This document shows positions 17,033 to 26,007 of a stretch of 64,000 nucleotides of DNA, one piece after another (the stretch's first letter is position 1; each line of letters opens with the position of its first letter). The notes beneath the pieces are model-generated. The model saw nothing but the letters and a program-made list of their open reading frames with translations, searched no databases and was not told the DNA's origin. Origin of the DNA: Sphingomonas sp. 28-63-12 (lineage in GTDB: Bacteria; Pseudomonadota; Alphaproteobacteria; Sphingomonadales; Sphingomonadaceae); assembly GCA_002281535.1 (NCBI GenBank), contig NCGD01000017.1:93015-157014 (forward strand), in the 5' to 3' direction. The position numbers were made by a program, and so were the translations under genes.

Positions 17033-18217
17033 TCAGGGGCGCTGCGCGATCGCCAGGTCGCCGGCTATTGCCATGATCGCACGCGCGCGCTGGTGCGCCA
17101 CTGCGCCGGCGGCGTTGATCGAGACGACGAAGCCGGCCTTTGCGGCCGGGCACCAAAAGGCTGCCGTCCCCCAATGGCCTTTATGCCCCCAGCACCGCGT
17201 CTTGCCGACCGCGATTGGTTCTATGCCAAGGCCATAGCCGATGCCTTCCTCGGGGGGCACCGGCCGGGTAGCCGGCGCCAGCATTAGCGCCAGCGTCTTG
17301 GGGCTATCGAAGACGCGTCCATCGAGCAGAGCCTGGAAGAAGGTCATGACGTCGCCAGCAGTGGCGACGAGACCGCCACCACCATGGATGTCGAAACTGG
17401 GGTTGATTGCGGCGGTGTCGACCCCATCCTGATAGGCATGCGCCCGGTTGGATGGGATTGCCGTGACGATGCCGTCGGGCACCGGCTCCCAATAGCTGTG
17501 ATTGATCCCCAGTCGCGCAAAGCCGATCAGGGCCGGTACGGCGTCGCCCAATGACTGGCCGGTGCTGCGCTCTATAATCTCGCCGATCAGCACATAGCCG
17601 GCATCACTATAGGCATAACTGGTATCGGGTGCGGCCAGCGGCGGGCCGTCTTCCATCGTCATCGCGATCTGTTCGGCCGGCGTCCAGCGATGGCCAGGGT
17701 CACTACCAACCGCCGTGTAATATGCGGCGGTCGTCGCATAATCGCGCAGCCCGGCGCGGTGAGTCAGCAAATTGGCAATCGTGATCCCGTCCGGATCATA
17801 GCCACCGCGCCGCAGCAGCGCAATCATTGGCGGGGACAGCCGATCAGCGATGCGATCGCCGAGATTGAGCCGGTGCTGCTCGACCAGCCGCAGCAGCGCG
17901 GCCGCGACATAGGTTTTGGTCACGCTGGCAATCCGGAATTCGTCGGCCGTGGCCAGCGCCGAGCCGCCCTTCGCGCGAACCCCAATAACATGAGTCCAGT
18001 CGGGCTTGCCGGCATGGCGGACCAGCACGATCGCGCCCGGCACTTCGGGGCTGTTCGTCGCAACCGAATCGATTCGATCGGTCGCGGTGGTTGCTGGATG
18101 CGCATAAGCGCCAATCGAGGCGGACGCCGCCGCAACCGACAGCAGCAGCCACCGAACGCCGGGGGCCAGCATTCCTTGGCCAGCCTGTCGCTGATAGGCA
18201 TTTTGCCGCTTGGTCAT
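17033..18217 (-). CDS. Serine hydrolase, class C beta-lactamase family (exported)
   Basis: 394 residues with an N-terminal export signal (VRWLLLSVAAASASIGAYA). Catalytic motifs: SxxK as SVTK (FRIASVTKTYVAAALL), the Tyr motif as YSD in YAYSDAGY, and the third box HKG in WGHKGHWGTA. The family covers beta-lactamases, D,D-peptidases, D-aminopeptidases and esterases; sequence alone does not say which. ATG 18217 is preferred because GGAG lies 8 bases upstream. Its promoter region holds the TATGA-N8-TCATA motif that also occurs upstream of the MaoC operon, so the TetR gene behind it probably controls both. Confidence 0.86.
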   Translation of the reverse strand: MTKRQNAYQRQAGQGMLAPGVRWLLLSVAAASASIGAYAHPATTATDRIDSVATNSPEVPGAIVLVRHAGKPDWTHVIGVRAKGGSALATADEFRIASVTKTYVAAALLRLVEQHRLNLGDRIADRLSPPMIALLRRGGYDPDGITIANLLTHRAGLRDYATTAAYYTAVGSDPGHRWTPAEQIAMTMEDGPPLAAPDTSYAYSDAGYVLIGEIIERSTGQSLGDAVPALIGFARLGINHSYWEPVPDGIVTAIPSNRAHAYQDGVDTAAINPSFDIHGGGGLVATAGDVMTFFQALLDGRVFDSPKTLALMLAPATRPVPPEEGIGYGLGIEPIAVGKTRCWGHKGHWGTAAFWCPAAKAGFVVSINAAGAVAHQRARAIMAIAGDLAIAQRP

Positions 18218-18240
18218 CTGGCTCGCTCCACTCCGAAATT

Positions 18241-18258
18241 TATGAACTCCACGTCATA
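18241..18258. promoter_or_regulatory. Candidate operator copy 1, TATGA-N8-TCATA
   Basis: Inverted repeat TATGA ... TCATA with spacer ACTCCACG, in the leader of the serine-hydrolase gene. The shared core TATGAA-N5-CGTCATAA recurs at 19110-19127. Confidence 0.6.
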
Positions 18259-18304
18259 ATTAAATATCGGCCGCGGGGATGCAAGCGCGTTCAAGATCGG
18301 GAAA

Positions 18305-19024
18305 TCAGCCCGCAGGCAGGAAATCCAGCGCCAACGGGGCTTCGGAGGGATCGGGGGAGGCGCCGTAGAGCAGCCGATACCACAGGACCGACAGCGTCTG
18401 GGCCAGGCGTTCACGACTGCGGGCCATGTCGCGCAAGTCGGCATTGTCATAGGAGACAATGCTCAGCAGCATCGAATCGATCATTGCCTGTGCGGCATGA
18501 GCGGTGATGATCCGGGCGGCGTCACTGCGCATGTCATCAGGCGCGCGGTGTGCCATGCCGACGGCGATGCGCCGGGCGACGAGACTGTTCATGTCGAGCC
18601 AGATGGCGCGCGCATCGGGCAGTTGATCGAGGATCTGAACGACCGCCCGGATCATGCCACCACTGTCGAGCATGATGTCGATATAGCGCCTAAGCGTATG
18701 TAAAACAGCGGCGAAATCACCAGCGGGTGCGCGCTCGGCGTAGATGGTGCCGATCGCCTCCTTGCACGCGGTGCGGAAGAGTTCGATGGCCAGCTCGTCC
18801 TTGTCGCGGAAATAAATGTAGAAAACCCCGCTCGACAGCCCGGCCTGAGCGGCCACATCGCTGACCCGTATGGCGTGATAGCCGTCTCGTTCAAGCAGGA
18901 TCCGACCGCTATCGAGCAGCCGCTGGCGCGTCCGCTCGCCCTTTGACAGCCCAGCATCGGGATTGTCGGTGGCCAGCCTACCGGGGGCAATGGCCTTGCG
19001 TCGTCCTTTGGTCAACGTCGCCAA
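18305..19024 (-). CDS. TetR-family transcriptional regulator
   Basis: 239 residues with a basic leader and a clear TetR HTH (KGERTRQRLLDSGRILLERDGYHAIRVSDVAAQAGLSSGVFYIYFRDKDELAIELF). It is transcribed toward the serine-hydrolase gene and divergently from the MaoC-MFS-acyl-CoA synthetase-AstA operon. The 18-bp motif TATGA-N8-TCATA occurs on both sides of it, in front of both targets. That makes it the likely repressor of both. TetR proteins of this size often sense acyl-CoA or lipophilic compounds, which would suit an operon with an acyl-CoA ligase. Confidence 0.9.
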   Translation of the reverse strand: MATLTKGRRKAIAPGRLATDNPDAGLSKGERTRQRLLDSGRILLERDGYHAIRVSDVAAQAGLSSGVFYIYFRDKDELAIELFRTACKEAIGTIYAERAPAGDFAAVLHTLRRYIDIMLDSGGMIRAVVQILDQLPDARAIWLDMNSLVARRIAVGMAHRAPDDMRSDAARIITAHAAQAMIDSMLLSIVSYDNADLRDMARSRERLAQTLSVLWYRLLYGASPDPSEAPLALDFLPAG

Positions 19025-19109
19025 GGAGGTCCTTTCTGAAGCTCGTTGCGGCAGCTTACCGGAAGTTGGCGGCGAAGTTCAACGCCTACTCTTGCGGCAG
19101 CATAAAAAA

Positions 19110-19127
19110 TATGAATATGGCGTCATA
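19110..19127. promoter_or_regulatory. Candidate operator copy 2, TATGA-N8-TCATA
   Basis: Inverted repeat with spacer ATATGGCG between the tetR gene and the MaoC-like gene. It shares TATGAA and CGTCATAA with the copy at 18241 at identical spacing. Confidence 0.6.
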
Positions 19128-19152
19128 AAGATAGTATAAAGCGGAGCACTTG

Positions 19153-19635
19153 ATGGACGCCGGAATTCCTTTTGCAATCGGCGCGCCGATTGGGCCATCG
19201 GCCTGGGTGCAGCTGACCCAGGCGATGATCGATCGCTTTGGCGAAGTGACGCTCGATCCCGATCCGATGCACATCGATCCCGATTGGGCGCGGGCGCACA
19301 GCCCGTTCGGCGGGACGATCGCCTATGGCTTTCAAACGATGTCAATGCTCACCCATCTGCTTTACAGCGCCGCCGGCGAGGCCAAGAAGGACGATCCCGC
19401 CCGCTTCGGATCGTTCATCAACTATGGCATGAATCGGGTCAGGCTGATCAACCCGGTGCCTGCTGACAGCCGGATTCGCGCGACCTTCACCCCGGCCTCA
19501 ACCCGCAGCGATGACCGTGGCCGCCAGATCGTGGTGTTCGACTGCGTCGTCGAGCGCGAGAATAGCGATCGTCCGGCGCTGGTAGGGGAATGGGTGTCGC
19601 TGTGGCTTCCGCCCGAAAGCAAGGTCGGCCAGTGA
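19153..19635 (+). CDS. MaoC-like (hotdog) dehydratase
   Basis: 160 residues with the hydratase-2 motif: WVQLTQAMIDRFGEVTLDPDPMHIDPDWARAHSPFGGTIAYGFQTMSML, where Asp and His of D....H.D. are the catalytic pair in (R)-specific enoyl-CoA hydratases. Start ATG 19153; a TTG directly before it is less likely. It overlaps the MFS gene by 4 bases (GTGA), so translation is coupled. With the acyl-CoA ligase downstream this suggests CoA-thioester chemistry. Confidence 0.86.
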   Translation: MDAGIPFAIGAPIGPSAWVQLTQAMIDRFGEVTLDPDPMHIDPDWARAHSPFGGTIAYGFQTMSMLTHLLYSAAGEAKKDDPARFGSFINYGMNRVRLINPVPADSRIRATFTPASTRSDDRGRQIVVFDCVVERENSDRPALVGEWVSLWLPPESKVGQ

Positions 19636-20903
19636 GTCGTTCGCGCGACCTGCAATATGCCCTTGGGGGCGCGGCCAGCGGACTGGCCTCGACCGTGCCG
19701 AGCGCGCTGCTGCTCTATTTCAGCACATCGGTGCTCGGGCTGGCGCCGGCGATCGTCGCGCTCATCCTGTTGCTGCCCAAGTTGCTCGCGATCATCGGTG
19801 ATCCGCTTTGTGGCCAGTTGTTTGATCGCCTCGGTCAACGCCCGACGGCGCGGGCGATGCTGCTGGCGGCGGGCGGTACCGTAATGATCGCCGGGCTGGC
19901 CTTGGTGTTTGCGCCGCCCGTGCTGGCAACGCTAGAAGCGACCGCATGGTGGCTCGCGATCGCCTATCTGGTGTTTTGCGGCGGCTATTCGGCTTTCTCG
20001 GTGGCGCATATCGCGGGGCCGGCGGTTCTTTCCCGCAGCGCGGTGCACCGCGCCCGGTTGGTGGGCTGGCGCATGACGTCGGTGTTAATCGGCATCCTGA
20101 TTGGTGCCGCGGGGGCGCCTTTGATCGTATCGGCAAGCGGCGGCGGGCGCTTTGGCTATGCCGTGATGGCCTTTGTGTCGGGTTGCGTGATCGCCCTGCT
20201 GATGATCGGCCCGGCGCGCGTTTATGAGCGCCGCCGTTTTGCATCATCACCGCGATCCGATGTCACAGCGCCGCTATGGGCGGCATTCGGCGTTCCCGAC
20301 TTTCGCAGGCTGGCGATGGGCTATGCCTTGATGATGGCGGCCGTGTCGGCCTTGACCGCAGCCACTCCTTATTGGGTGATCCAGCGCGGCGGCGAAGGCG
20401 ATGTCGGCGTGTTGCTCGGACTGTTGTTGCTGACGAGTATCGCCACGGCACCGTTGTGGAGCCTGATCTGTCGATGGCGCGGCGAACGCTTCGGCTATCG
20501 GTTGATGTTGTCGGGGTATCTGGGGCTGCCGGTGCTGCTCGGCTATGTGCTGGCAACGGGCGGCGCATGGCTGGGGCTGACAATCAGCTATGTCGGGCTG
20601 GGCGCTGCCTTTGGCGGGCTGCAGGTCGTGTCGTTTACGATGCTCGCCGGCCTGTCGAGCGCCGCCACGGTCGCTGCCGGCCAGCCGATGGACGGTGTCA
20701 TCACCGGCGGCTGGACCGCGATGGAAAAGCTCGGGCTGGCGGTTGGCCCCGCGCTTGCGGCTGGATTGCTGGCGTTGACGGGCGGGCAAGCCGATCTGAC
20801 CTTCAGCTTTGGCATTGCCGGCCTGCTCGCGCTCGCGGCTGGCATCGGCTGGGTGATTGAGTTGGGCCCGGTTTCACGCCACTCGCGCAGGATCATGGCA
20901 TGA
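19632..20903 (+). CDS. MFS transporter
   Basis: 423 residues, about 12 membrane spans, starting at GTG 19632 inside the stop of the MaoC gene. The loop between helices 2 and 3 reads GDPLCGQLFDRLGQRPTARAML, close to the GPH (glycoside-pentoside-hexuronide) cation symporter pattern. Its stop overlaps the next start (ATGA). It probably imports the substrate that the downstream ligase activates, though export cannot be excluded. Confidence 0.84.
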   Translation: MSRSRDLQYALGGAASGLASTVPSALLLYFSTSVLGLAPAIVALILLLPKLLAIIGDPLCGQLFDRLGQRPTARAMLLAAGGTVMIAGLALVFAPPVLATLEATAWWLAIAYLVFCGGYSAFSVAHIAGPAVLSRSAVHRARLVGWRMTSVLIGILIGAAGAPLIVSASGGGRFGYAVMAFVSGCVIALLMIGPARVYERRRFASSPRSDVTAPLWAAFGVPDFRRLAMGYALMMAAVSALTAATPYWVIQRGGEGDVGVLLGLLLLTSIATAPLWSLICRWRGERFGYRLMLSGYLGLPVLLGYVLATGGAWLGLTISYVGLGAAFGGLQVVSFTMLAGLSSAATVAAGQPMDGVITGGWTAMEKLGLAVGPALAAGLLALTGGQADLTFSFGIAGLLALAAGIGWVIELGPVSRHSRRIMA

Positions 20904-22462
20904 CCGCGCAGCTCGATCCCGATCGTGCCTATCGACTGCACGATCTGGTGGCGCATTACGCTGTTGTCACGCCGCTGGCGGAAGCGTTGGTGCTCGGCGA
21001 CCGCCGGTTCGACTATGCCGGGCAGGCGGCTGCGATCGATGCCCTTGCTGCGGCAATGATCGCCGCCGGGGTCGCCCGGGGGGACCGCGTTGCTGCACTT
21101 GAGCCGCCAGGGATCGATGCCTGGTTGAGCTTCTTGGCCTGCGCCTCGATCGGGGCGATCTGGGTCGGTCTCAACCCGCGCTATCGCTGGACCGAATTGC
21201 GCCATGTGCTTGGCGATGCTGATCCGACATTGGTGTTCGTTCGGCACGGCTACGCCGATGCGATTGATCCATATGGGCCTGAACTGGCGGGCAAGCCGCT
21301 GGTATGGACTGGCAGTGGCCGGACAGTGTCGCGCGGCTTATTGCTCGATGACTTTCTGGCGATTGGCCGAGCTATAGCGCCGGGCATGCTGGCCGCGCGC
21401 CGCGCCGCGGTTGCGCCGCGCGACGCTTGTCTGCTGGTCTATACATCGGGCTCGACCGGCACGCCCAAGGGCGCGCTGCTACACCATGAGGGGATTGTTG
21501 CCTTCGCGCTGCACCAGAATGCAATGTGGCCGGTCGATCCGTTTCGCGTGCTCAACTATCTGCCTGTCAATCATATCGGCTGTATTGTCGATATCGGCGC
21601 GGCGGCACTGGCGGCCGGCGGAGCCATGGTATTTCTTGAACAATTCGATCCGGCGACTTCGCTGGGGCTCATGGCCGCCGAACGGATATCAGTCTGGGGA
21701 TCGGTCCCAAGCGTCTTCCGCATGCAACTTGACGACCCGAGCTTCGTGACGACCAATCTGTCGGCGGTGCAGCTGATCGTCTGGGGAGGGGCGGCGATGG
21801 GGATCGACCTGATCGACACGCTGGCGCGGTTCTGCCCCCGGCTCGCCACCAATTACGGCATGACCGAAACGTCGAGCGCGATTACGGCACTGGCGCCGAC
21901 CGATGACCGCGAGCTGCTCGCCGGATCGGTGGGCGAACCATTGTCTGGTGTCGAGGTCAGGCTGGCCGGCGAAGCAGGACCAGTCGAACAGCCTGAAGTG
22001 CCGGGGGAGGTGCTGACCCGGTCGCGGCTCAATTTCCTTGGCTATTGGCGCAATCCGGCAGCGACGGCGGCTGCTTTTGATGCAGACGGCTATTTCCGCA
22101 CCGGCGATGTCGGCATGTGGCGCGAGGATGGCCGGCTGGCATTGGTCGGGCGGACCAAGGAGATGTTTAAATCGGGCGGCTATAATGTCTATCCGCTTGA
22201 AATCGAGCAGGTGATCGAGGCGCATCCAGCGGTGGCGATGGTGGCCGTGGTCGGCAAGCCCGATCCGCTCTGGCAGGAGGTCGGCTGCGCCTTTGTCATG
22301 CCGCGAGACACCGTTACCGTTGATGGGCTGCTTGACTGGTGCCGCACACGGCTGGCGAATTACAAGATCCCCAAGCAGGTGGTGATCGTCGAGATGATGC
22401 CGCTGTTGCCGATCGGCAAGATCGACAAGGCAGCGCTCAAACGCCGCGCCGCCTTGTGCTAG
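20900..22462 (+). CDS. AMP-dependent acyl-CoA synthetase/ligase
   Basis: 520 residues of the adenylate-forming family. Motifs in order: P-loop LLVYTSGSTGTPKGALLHH, the acceptor-site NYGMTETSSAI, the hinge region GYFRTGDVGMWREDGRLALVGRTKEMFKSGGYNVYPLEIE, and the C-terminal catalytic Lys in LLPIGKIDKAALKRR. It activates a carboxylic acid to acyl-AMP and then acyl-CoA. Substrate unknown; medium-chain or aromatic acids are typical for this length. Third gene of the MaoC operon. Confidence 0.92.
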   Translation: MTAQLDPDRAYRLHDLVAHYAVVTPLAEALVLGDRRFDYAGQAAAIDALAAAMIAAGVARGDRVAALEPPGIDAWLSFLACASIGAIWVGLNPRYRWTELRHVLGDADPTLVFVRHGYADAIDPYGPELAGKPLVWTGSGRTVSRGLLLDDFLAIGRAIAPGMLAARRAAVAPRDACLLVYTSGSTGTPKGALLHHEGIVAFALHQNAMWPVDPFRVLNYLPVNHIGCIVDIGAAALAAGGAMVFLEQFDPATSLGLMAAERISVWGSVPSVFRMQLDDPSFVTTNLSAVQLIVWGGAAMGIDLIDTLARFCPRLATNYGMTETSSAITALAPTDDRELLAGSVGEPLSGVEVRLAGEAGPVEQPEVPGEVLTRSRLNFLGYWRNPAATAAAFDADGYFRTGDVGMWREDGRLALVGRTKEMFKSGGYNVYPLEIEQVIEAHPAVAMVAVVGKPDPLWQEVGCAFVMPRDTVTVDGLLDWCRTRLANYKIPKQVVIVEMMPLLPIGKIDKAALKRRAALC

Positions 22463-22475
22463 GATAGCAGCCATC

Positions 22476-23519
22476 ATGTCTGTCCAGTCTGAGCCGGTTG
22501 CCCGGGCCGCTATTCGCGTGCGTCTGACTGTGCCTGGCGACGCGGCGGCGGTGCTTGCGCTCGCGCGCAAGGCTGGCAGCGGCTTTACCAGCCTGCCCGC
22601 GGACCCCGACGCCGTCGCCGCCCGCATTGCAGCCTCGCAGTACGCCGCGACATCATCGCTGCCAACCAGCGACGGCCAATATTGGTTTGTCGCCGAGCAG
22701 ATTTCGAGCGGCGCCATTCTCGGTTGCGCGGCGATTTTTGCGCAGACCGGCCAACCCTGGCCCTTTTACAGCTTTCGCCGCAGCGTGCTGCATCACGCTT
22801 GTCCCGAGCTCAATATCGCGACCCAGGTGGGCCTCCTGACGATGGTCAATGATCTCGGCGGGTCGACCGAAGTTGGTGGCTTGCTGGTCGATCCGGCGGC
22901 GCGCGGGATGCAGGTGGGGGCGCTGCTGGCGCGAGCGCGCTATATGTTCATGGCGGCATCGCCTGATCGCTTTGCGCACCGCGTCTTCGCCGAAATGCGG
23001 GGCTGGCAGGATGAATCGGGCACATCGCCCTTCTGGGAATCGCTCAGCGGTCGCTTCATCCCGATGCGTTTTGCCGAGGCTGATGCTTATGGCGGCATCC
23101 ACGGCAACCGCTTCATCGCTGATCTGCTGCCCAAGCTGCCCATCTATGAAACGATGCTGACCGAACAAGCCCGCGCCGCGATTGGCAGGCCGCACCGCGA
23201 CAGCGCGCGCGCGGTGGCGCTGCTCGAACAAGAGGGGTTCCGCCATGACGGGCTGGTCGATGTGTTCGACGCCGGGCCGTGCATGACCTGCGCCTTTGCC
23301 GATATCGCCACGATTCGCGATCGCCGGGTTGGCCTTGCTAAAGCGGGTGGCGACGATGTGCCAGCGATGCTGATCGCGTGCGGGGCGCTGGTCGATTTCA
23401 TGGCGACGATCGCGCCGGGCAGGATCGACGGGCGCGATATCGATATTGCCGCGTGCCATCTCGCCACGATCGGCGCCGTAGCAGGTGACGAGATCGCTGC
23501 ATCGCCGTGGCAGCGTTGA
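22476..23519 (+). CDS. astA: Arginine N-succinyltransferase-like protein
   Basis: 347 residues matching the AstA/AruG line: IRVRLTVPGDAAAVLALARKAGSGFTSLP, FYSFRRSVLHHACPELNI, LTMVNDLGGSTEVGGLLVDPAARG, FMAASPDRFAHRVFAEMRGWQDESGTSPFWESL, FIADLLPKLPIYETML and LEQEGFRHDGLVDVFDAGPCM. AstA transfers succinyl from succinyl-CoA to arginine as the first step of the AST pathway. None of astB-astE is present, and the gene follows an acyl-CoA ligase by 13 bases. It may therefore acylate another amine in the operon's own pathway; that is inference. Confidence 0.82.
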   Translation: MSVQSEPVARAAIRVRLTVPGDAAAVLALARKAGSGFTSLPADPDAVAARIAASQYAATSSLPTSDGQYWFVAEQISSGAILGCAAIFAQTGQPWPFYSFRRSVLHHACPELNIATQVGLLTMVNDLGGSTEVGGLLVDPAARGMQVGALLARARYMFMAASPDRFAHRVFAEMRGWQDESGTSPFWESLSGRFIPMRFAEADAYGGIHGNRFIADLLPKLPIYETMLTEQARAAIGRPHRDSARAVALLEQEGFRHDGLVDVFDAGPCMTCAFADIATIRDRRVGLAKAGGDDVPAMLIACGALVDFMATIAPGRIDGRDIDIAACHLATIGAVAGDEIAASPWQR

Positions 23520-23522
23520 GGA

Positions 23523-25820
23523 TCAGTGGCGTCCATCGGTGTTCAGCACCAGCGTGGATTCGATATGGTGCCGGAGATCCTCGAAACTGAGCCAGTTCGG
23601 GCGCAGCTTGCGATCGGAAAGCAGTTGGAACTGATCCATGCCGTGGCGCGAGGCCGGGTCTTCGCTGATGCCATAAGCGAGCGCCGAATAGCTGCTGCCG
23701 CTACCATAATCGACGACATAGAGCCGGGTTTGCGCGAACAGTGTGTATTTGCGGCCATCGGCATCGGGCTGCGGCGAAAAGCCGTTGAGCATCAGCGTCT
23801 GTTCCGACGAACTGAACCCCAGGCCGCCGATATCCGCCCAGAACCGGTCGGGCAGGTCGAAGCCGGCCAGGAACGCTGCGCCATTGGCCGGGAGCGAGTG
23901 GCCCGGCGTGCCCAGCCGATAGAGCGCGCCATAGCCATGATCAATTCCCCCCAGCACCTTGACCAGATTGTCGCGTACGCTGGCCAAACATTCTACCAGC
24001 AGGGCGGTATCCGGCGCGGATAGCGCTTCACCGTGATCGATCGCAATGACGATCCGGTCGACATCGGCGGGATGAGTGAGCGCGAGCATCTGTCGAAACT
24101 CAGCGAAGTAAAGCGCGGCCCGGGAGTCGCGATTGAAGTCGCCATTGAACTCGCCAAGTGCGGCGAGCATTTTGACCAGATCGGCCGGTGCGTCGGTCGG
24201 CAGGTCGTTGGCCAGTCGTGCGAATACCGGCTGCCAGCGATCGGTGCCGACAAGATGGGTATCGAGCGCGACCTTGACGGCGTCATCGATCGTGAAACCA
24301 GTCGATCCCGCAAGCAATTCAAGCGCGCGGCGCTGGCGCGTGTTATTGCGCTGATAGACGTTGAACCCGAAATAACGCGGATAGCGTGCCCAACGGCGAT
24401 CGTCATCGTCGGGCCAGAAGCTGGGCGGCGGGATATTCGAGAGCGAGAAATATTGCTGCGGGGGCCGCTCGACAAAGGGCAGGTCGCGGAGCGGGTGGAT
24501 GCCGCGCCATAATGTGGCGCTGCTGTTGCCCGGCGACGGGGCGGCCGGATCGGCGGTACCGTCTCGGAGCGGCTGGCGCGCGGGCCTGAGCCAGAACGAT
24601 CCCTCGTCAGGCGTGGAGACCAGATAATTGTCCCAGGCATACCAGTTGTTACCGGCGAACCCGGCCTTCAGCCCCGCGAGCGTGCGCTGAACCGCCAGAT
24701 TGCGTTCGGGATCGAGCGACAGACCCTGACGGCCGGCCATCGCCCAGCTCCAAGCATAGGCGGTGTTGCCTTGGCGCGCCATGACGGGGGTACGGACGCC
24801 ATTATGGTGGGTCAGCTCGACATCGTAAGCGATGGGCGTTTCGCCGCGGACGGGAATCTCATAATGCTCCACCGTCATGCGGCGGCGCGTGCCGTCGAAG
24901 CGATAGGCGCGGGGATCATCAGGCTCGGTGGTCACGGCGTAGCAGGTCGCATTGACGTCGTCCGACGTCGTCGCCCCCCACGCGGCATGCGGGGTGAATC
25001 CCTCGCCGTAAATCTGCGAGGGCAGGGTGAAGTTGAGATAGTCGAGCGCGCCCGCTTTGAGGTGAACGGCATAATAGCTCGGCCCGAGCGTGAACGGGTC
25101 CCAATGCGGATCGCTCAGGTGGATCGTTTTGCCACTGGCGGTATGGCGGCCCCAGACCGACCAGAGATTGGACTGGCTCGGCGTGGCTGCGGCCGGCGTC
25201 TCTGCGCCATGACATCCGCGCGCCGATTGCGCTTCGCCGGCGCGCCACGCCATCAGCAGGGCTGGTTCGATTTGATCCGGGCGCAGCCCCCAGGCTGGGC
25301 GCTCGGCGGGATGCTCGATCAGATAGTGACGAAACCCGGCGACGAATGCGGACAGATTGGCCCGATTTTGCGGGCTGAGCCTGGCAAAATTGGCGCGGGC
25401 AGCCGGCAGCCAGGCCATCGCGCGGGCAAGCTTGTCTGAAGCGATCGGATCGGTGATGAAATGCGAGGCCCAGGAGCGTTCGACCTGGCCGATAAAGCTG
25501 TCATCAAAGCCATTGGCGCGGGTGACCACCTTGCGACCGAAGGTGGCTGCAAGGTCGCCCCGGATCATTACCCAGTGGAGCATCGTCTGACGCATCCGAT
25601 CATGCGCCAGCGCATAACCGAAACCGAAAAAGCCATCGGCTTCGCGGGCGGCATAGACATGCGGCATGCCATAGTCGTCGCGGATGATGGTCACCTTGCC
25701 ATTGGTGAGGCGCGGTGGTGCCCCGTCGGCGTTCGAGCGGGGCGCCGCGACGGCAAGGCTGCTGCTGCAGACGATGATGGCGGTCCAGCCGGCAACCCCG
25801 CGCATACTGGCATTTGGCAT
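23523..25820 (-). CDS. Penicillin acylase-family Ntn hydrolase (copy 1)
   Basis: 765 residues with a secretion signal (GWTAIIVCSSSLAVAAP). The small-chain region has the family line VTIIRDDYGMPHVYAAREADGFFGFGYALAHDRMRQ. The precursor is expected to cleave itself before Ser217 in PSQSNLWSVWGRHTASGKTIHLSDPHW, making Ser the N-terminal nucleophile; an Asn-containing NNWYAWDN further on fits the oxyanion residue. Members hydrolyse amides such as penicillins, N-acyl amino acids and acyl-homoserine lactones. The substrate here is unknown. Tail-to-tail with astA (3-base gap) and divergent from the tautomerase gene across a TGTGATCACA palindrome. Confidence 0.92.
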   Translation of the reverse strand: MPNASMRGVAGWTAIIVCSSSLAVAAPRSNADGAPPRLTNGKVTIIRDDYGMPHVYAAREADGFFGFGYALAHDRMRQTMLHWVMIRGDLAATFGRKVVTRANGFDDSFIGQVERSWASHFITDPIASDKLARAMAWLPAARANFARLSPQNRANLSAFVAGFRHYLIEHPAERPAWGLRPDQIEPALLMAWRAGEAQSARGCHGAETPAAATPSQSNLWSVWGRHTASGKTIHLSDPHWDPFTLGPSYYAVHLKAGALDYLNFTLPSQIYGEGFTPHAAWGATTSDDVNATCYAVTTEPDDPRAYRFDGTRRRMTVEHYEIPVRGETPIAYDVELTHHNGVRTPVMARQGNTAYAWSWAMAGRQGLSLDPERNLAVQRTLAGLKAGFAGNNWYAWDNYLVSTPDEGSFWLRPARQPLRDGTADPAAPSPGNSSATLWRGIHPLRDLPFVERPPQQYFSLSNIPPPSFWPDDDDRRWARYPRYFGFNVYQRNNTRQRRALELLAGSTGFTIDDAVKVALDTHLVGTDRWQPVFARLANDLPTDAPADLVKMLAALGEFNGDFNRDSRAALYFAEFRQMLALTHPADVDRIVIAIDHGEALSAPDTALLVECLASVRDNLVKVLGGIDHGYGALYRLGTPGHSLPANGAAFLAGFDLPDRFWADIGGLGFSSSEQTLMLNGFSPQPDADGRKYTLFAQTRLYVVDYGSGSSYSALAYGISEDPASRHGMDQFQLLSDRKLRPNWLSFEDLRHHIESTLVLNTDGRH

Positions 25821-25897
25821 CGTCGCTTGCTCTCCCCATGTCAGCCGGGGGCGCCGCGCCCCGCCACCATGATCTCGTCGTCATCGTAACGAATGTT

Positions 25898-25913
25898 ACT
25901 TGTGATCACAAGT
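25898..25913. promoter_or_regulatory. Perfect 16-bp palindrome ACTTGTGATCACAAGT
   Basis: It lies in the 187-bp divergent gap between acylase copy 1 and the tautomerase/D-threonine-aldolase-like genes. Its central 10 bases TGTGATCACA are identical to those of the palindrome at 45554-45567, which is directly downstream of a GntR gene. Probable operator of that regulator or a close relative. Confidence 0.65.
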
Positions 25914-26007
25914 ATTGAGACCTATGCAATCCCGATCGCATGCCGGTGGTGTCGGGGAGCCGTCGTCGCCATGATGCGACGACTGGGTCGACGAAACGGA
26001 GTTTGCC

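Noticed and set aside
23523-25820. Naming acylase copy 1 an acyl-homoserine-lactone acylase (quorum quenching), given the LuxR gene nearby
   Set aside because: The fold fits several substrates, no luxI is present, and the LuxR protein does not show a recognisable autoinducer domain; the claim would go beyond the sequence.
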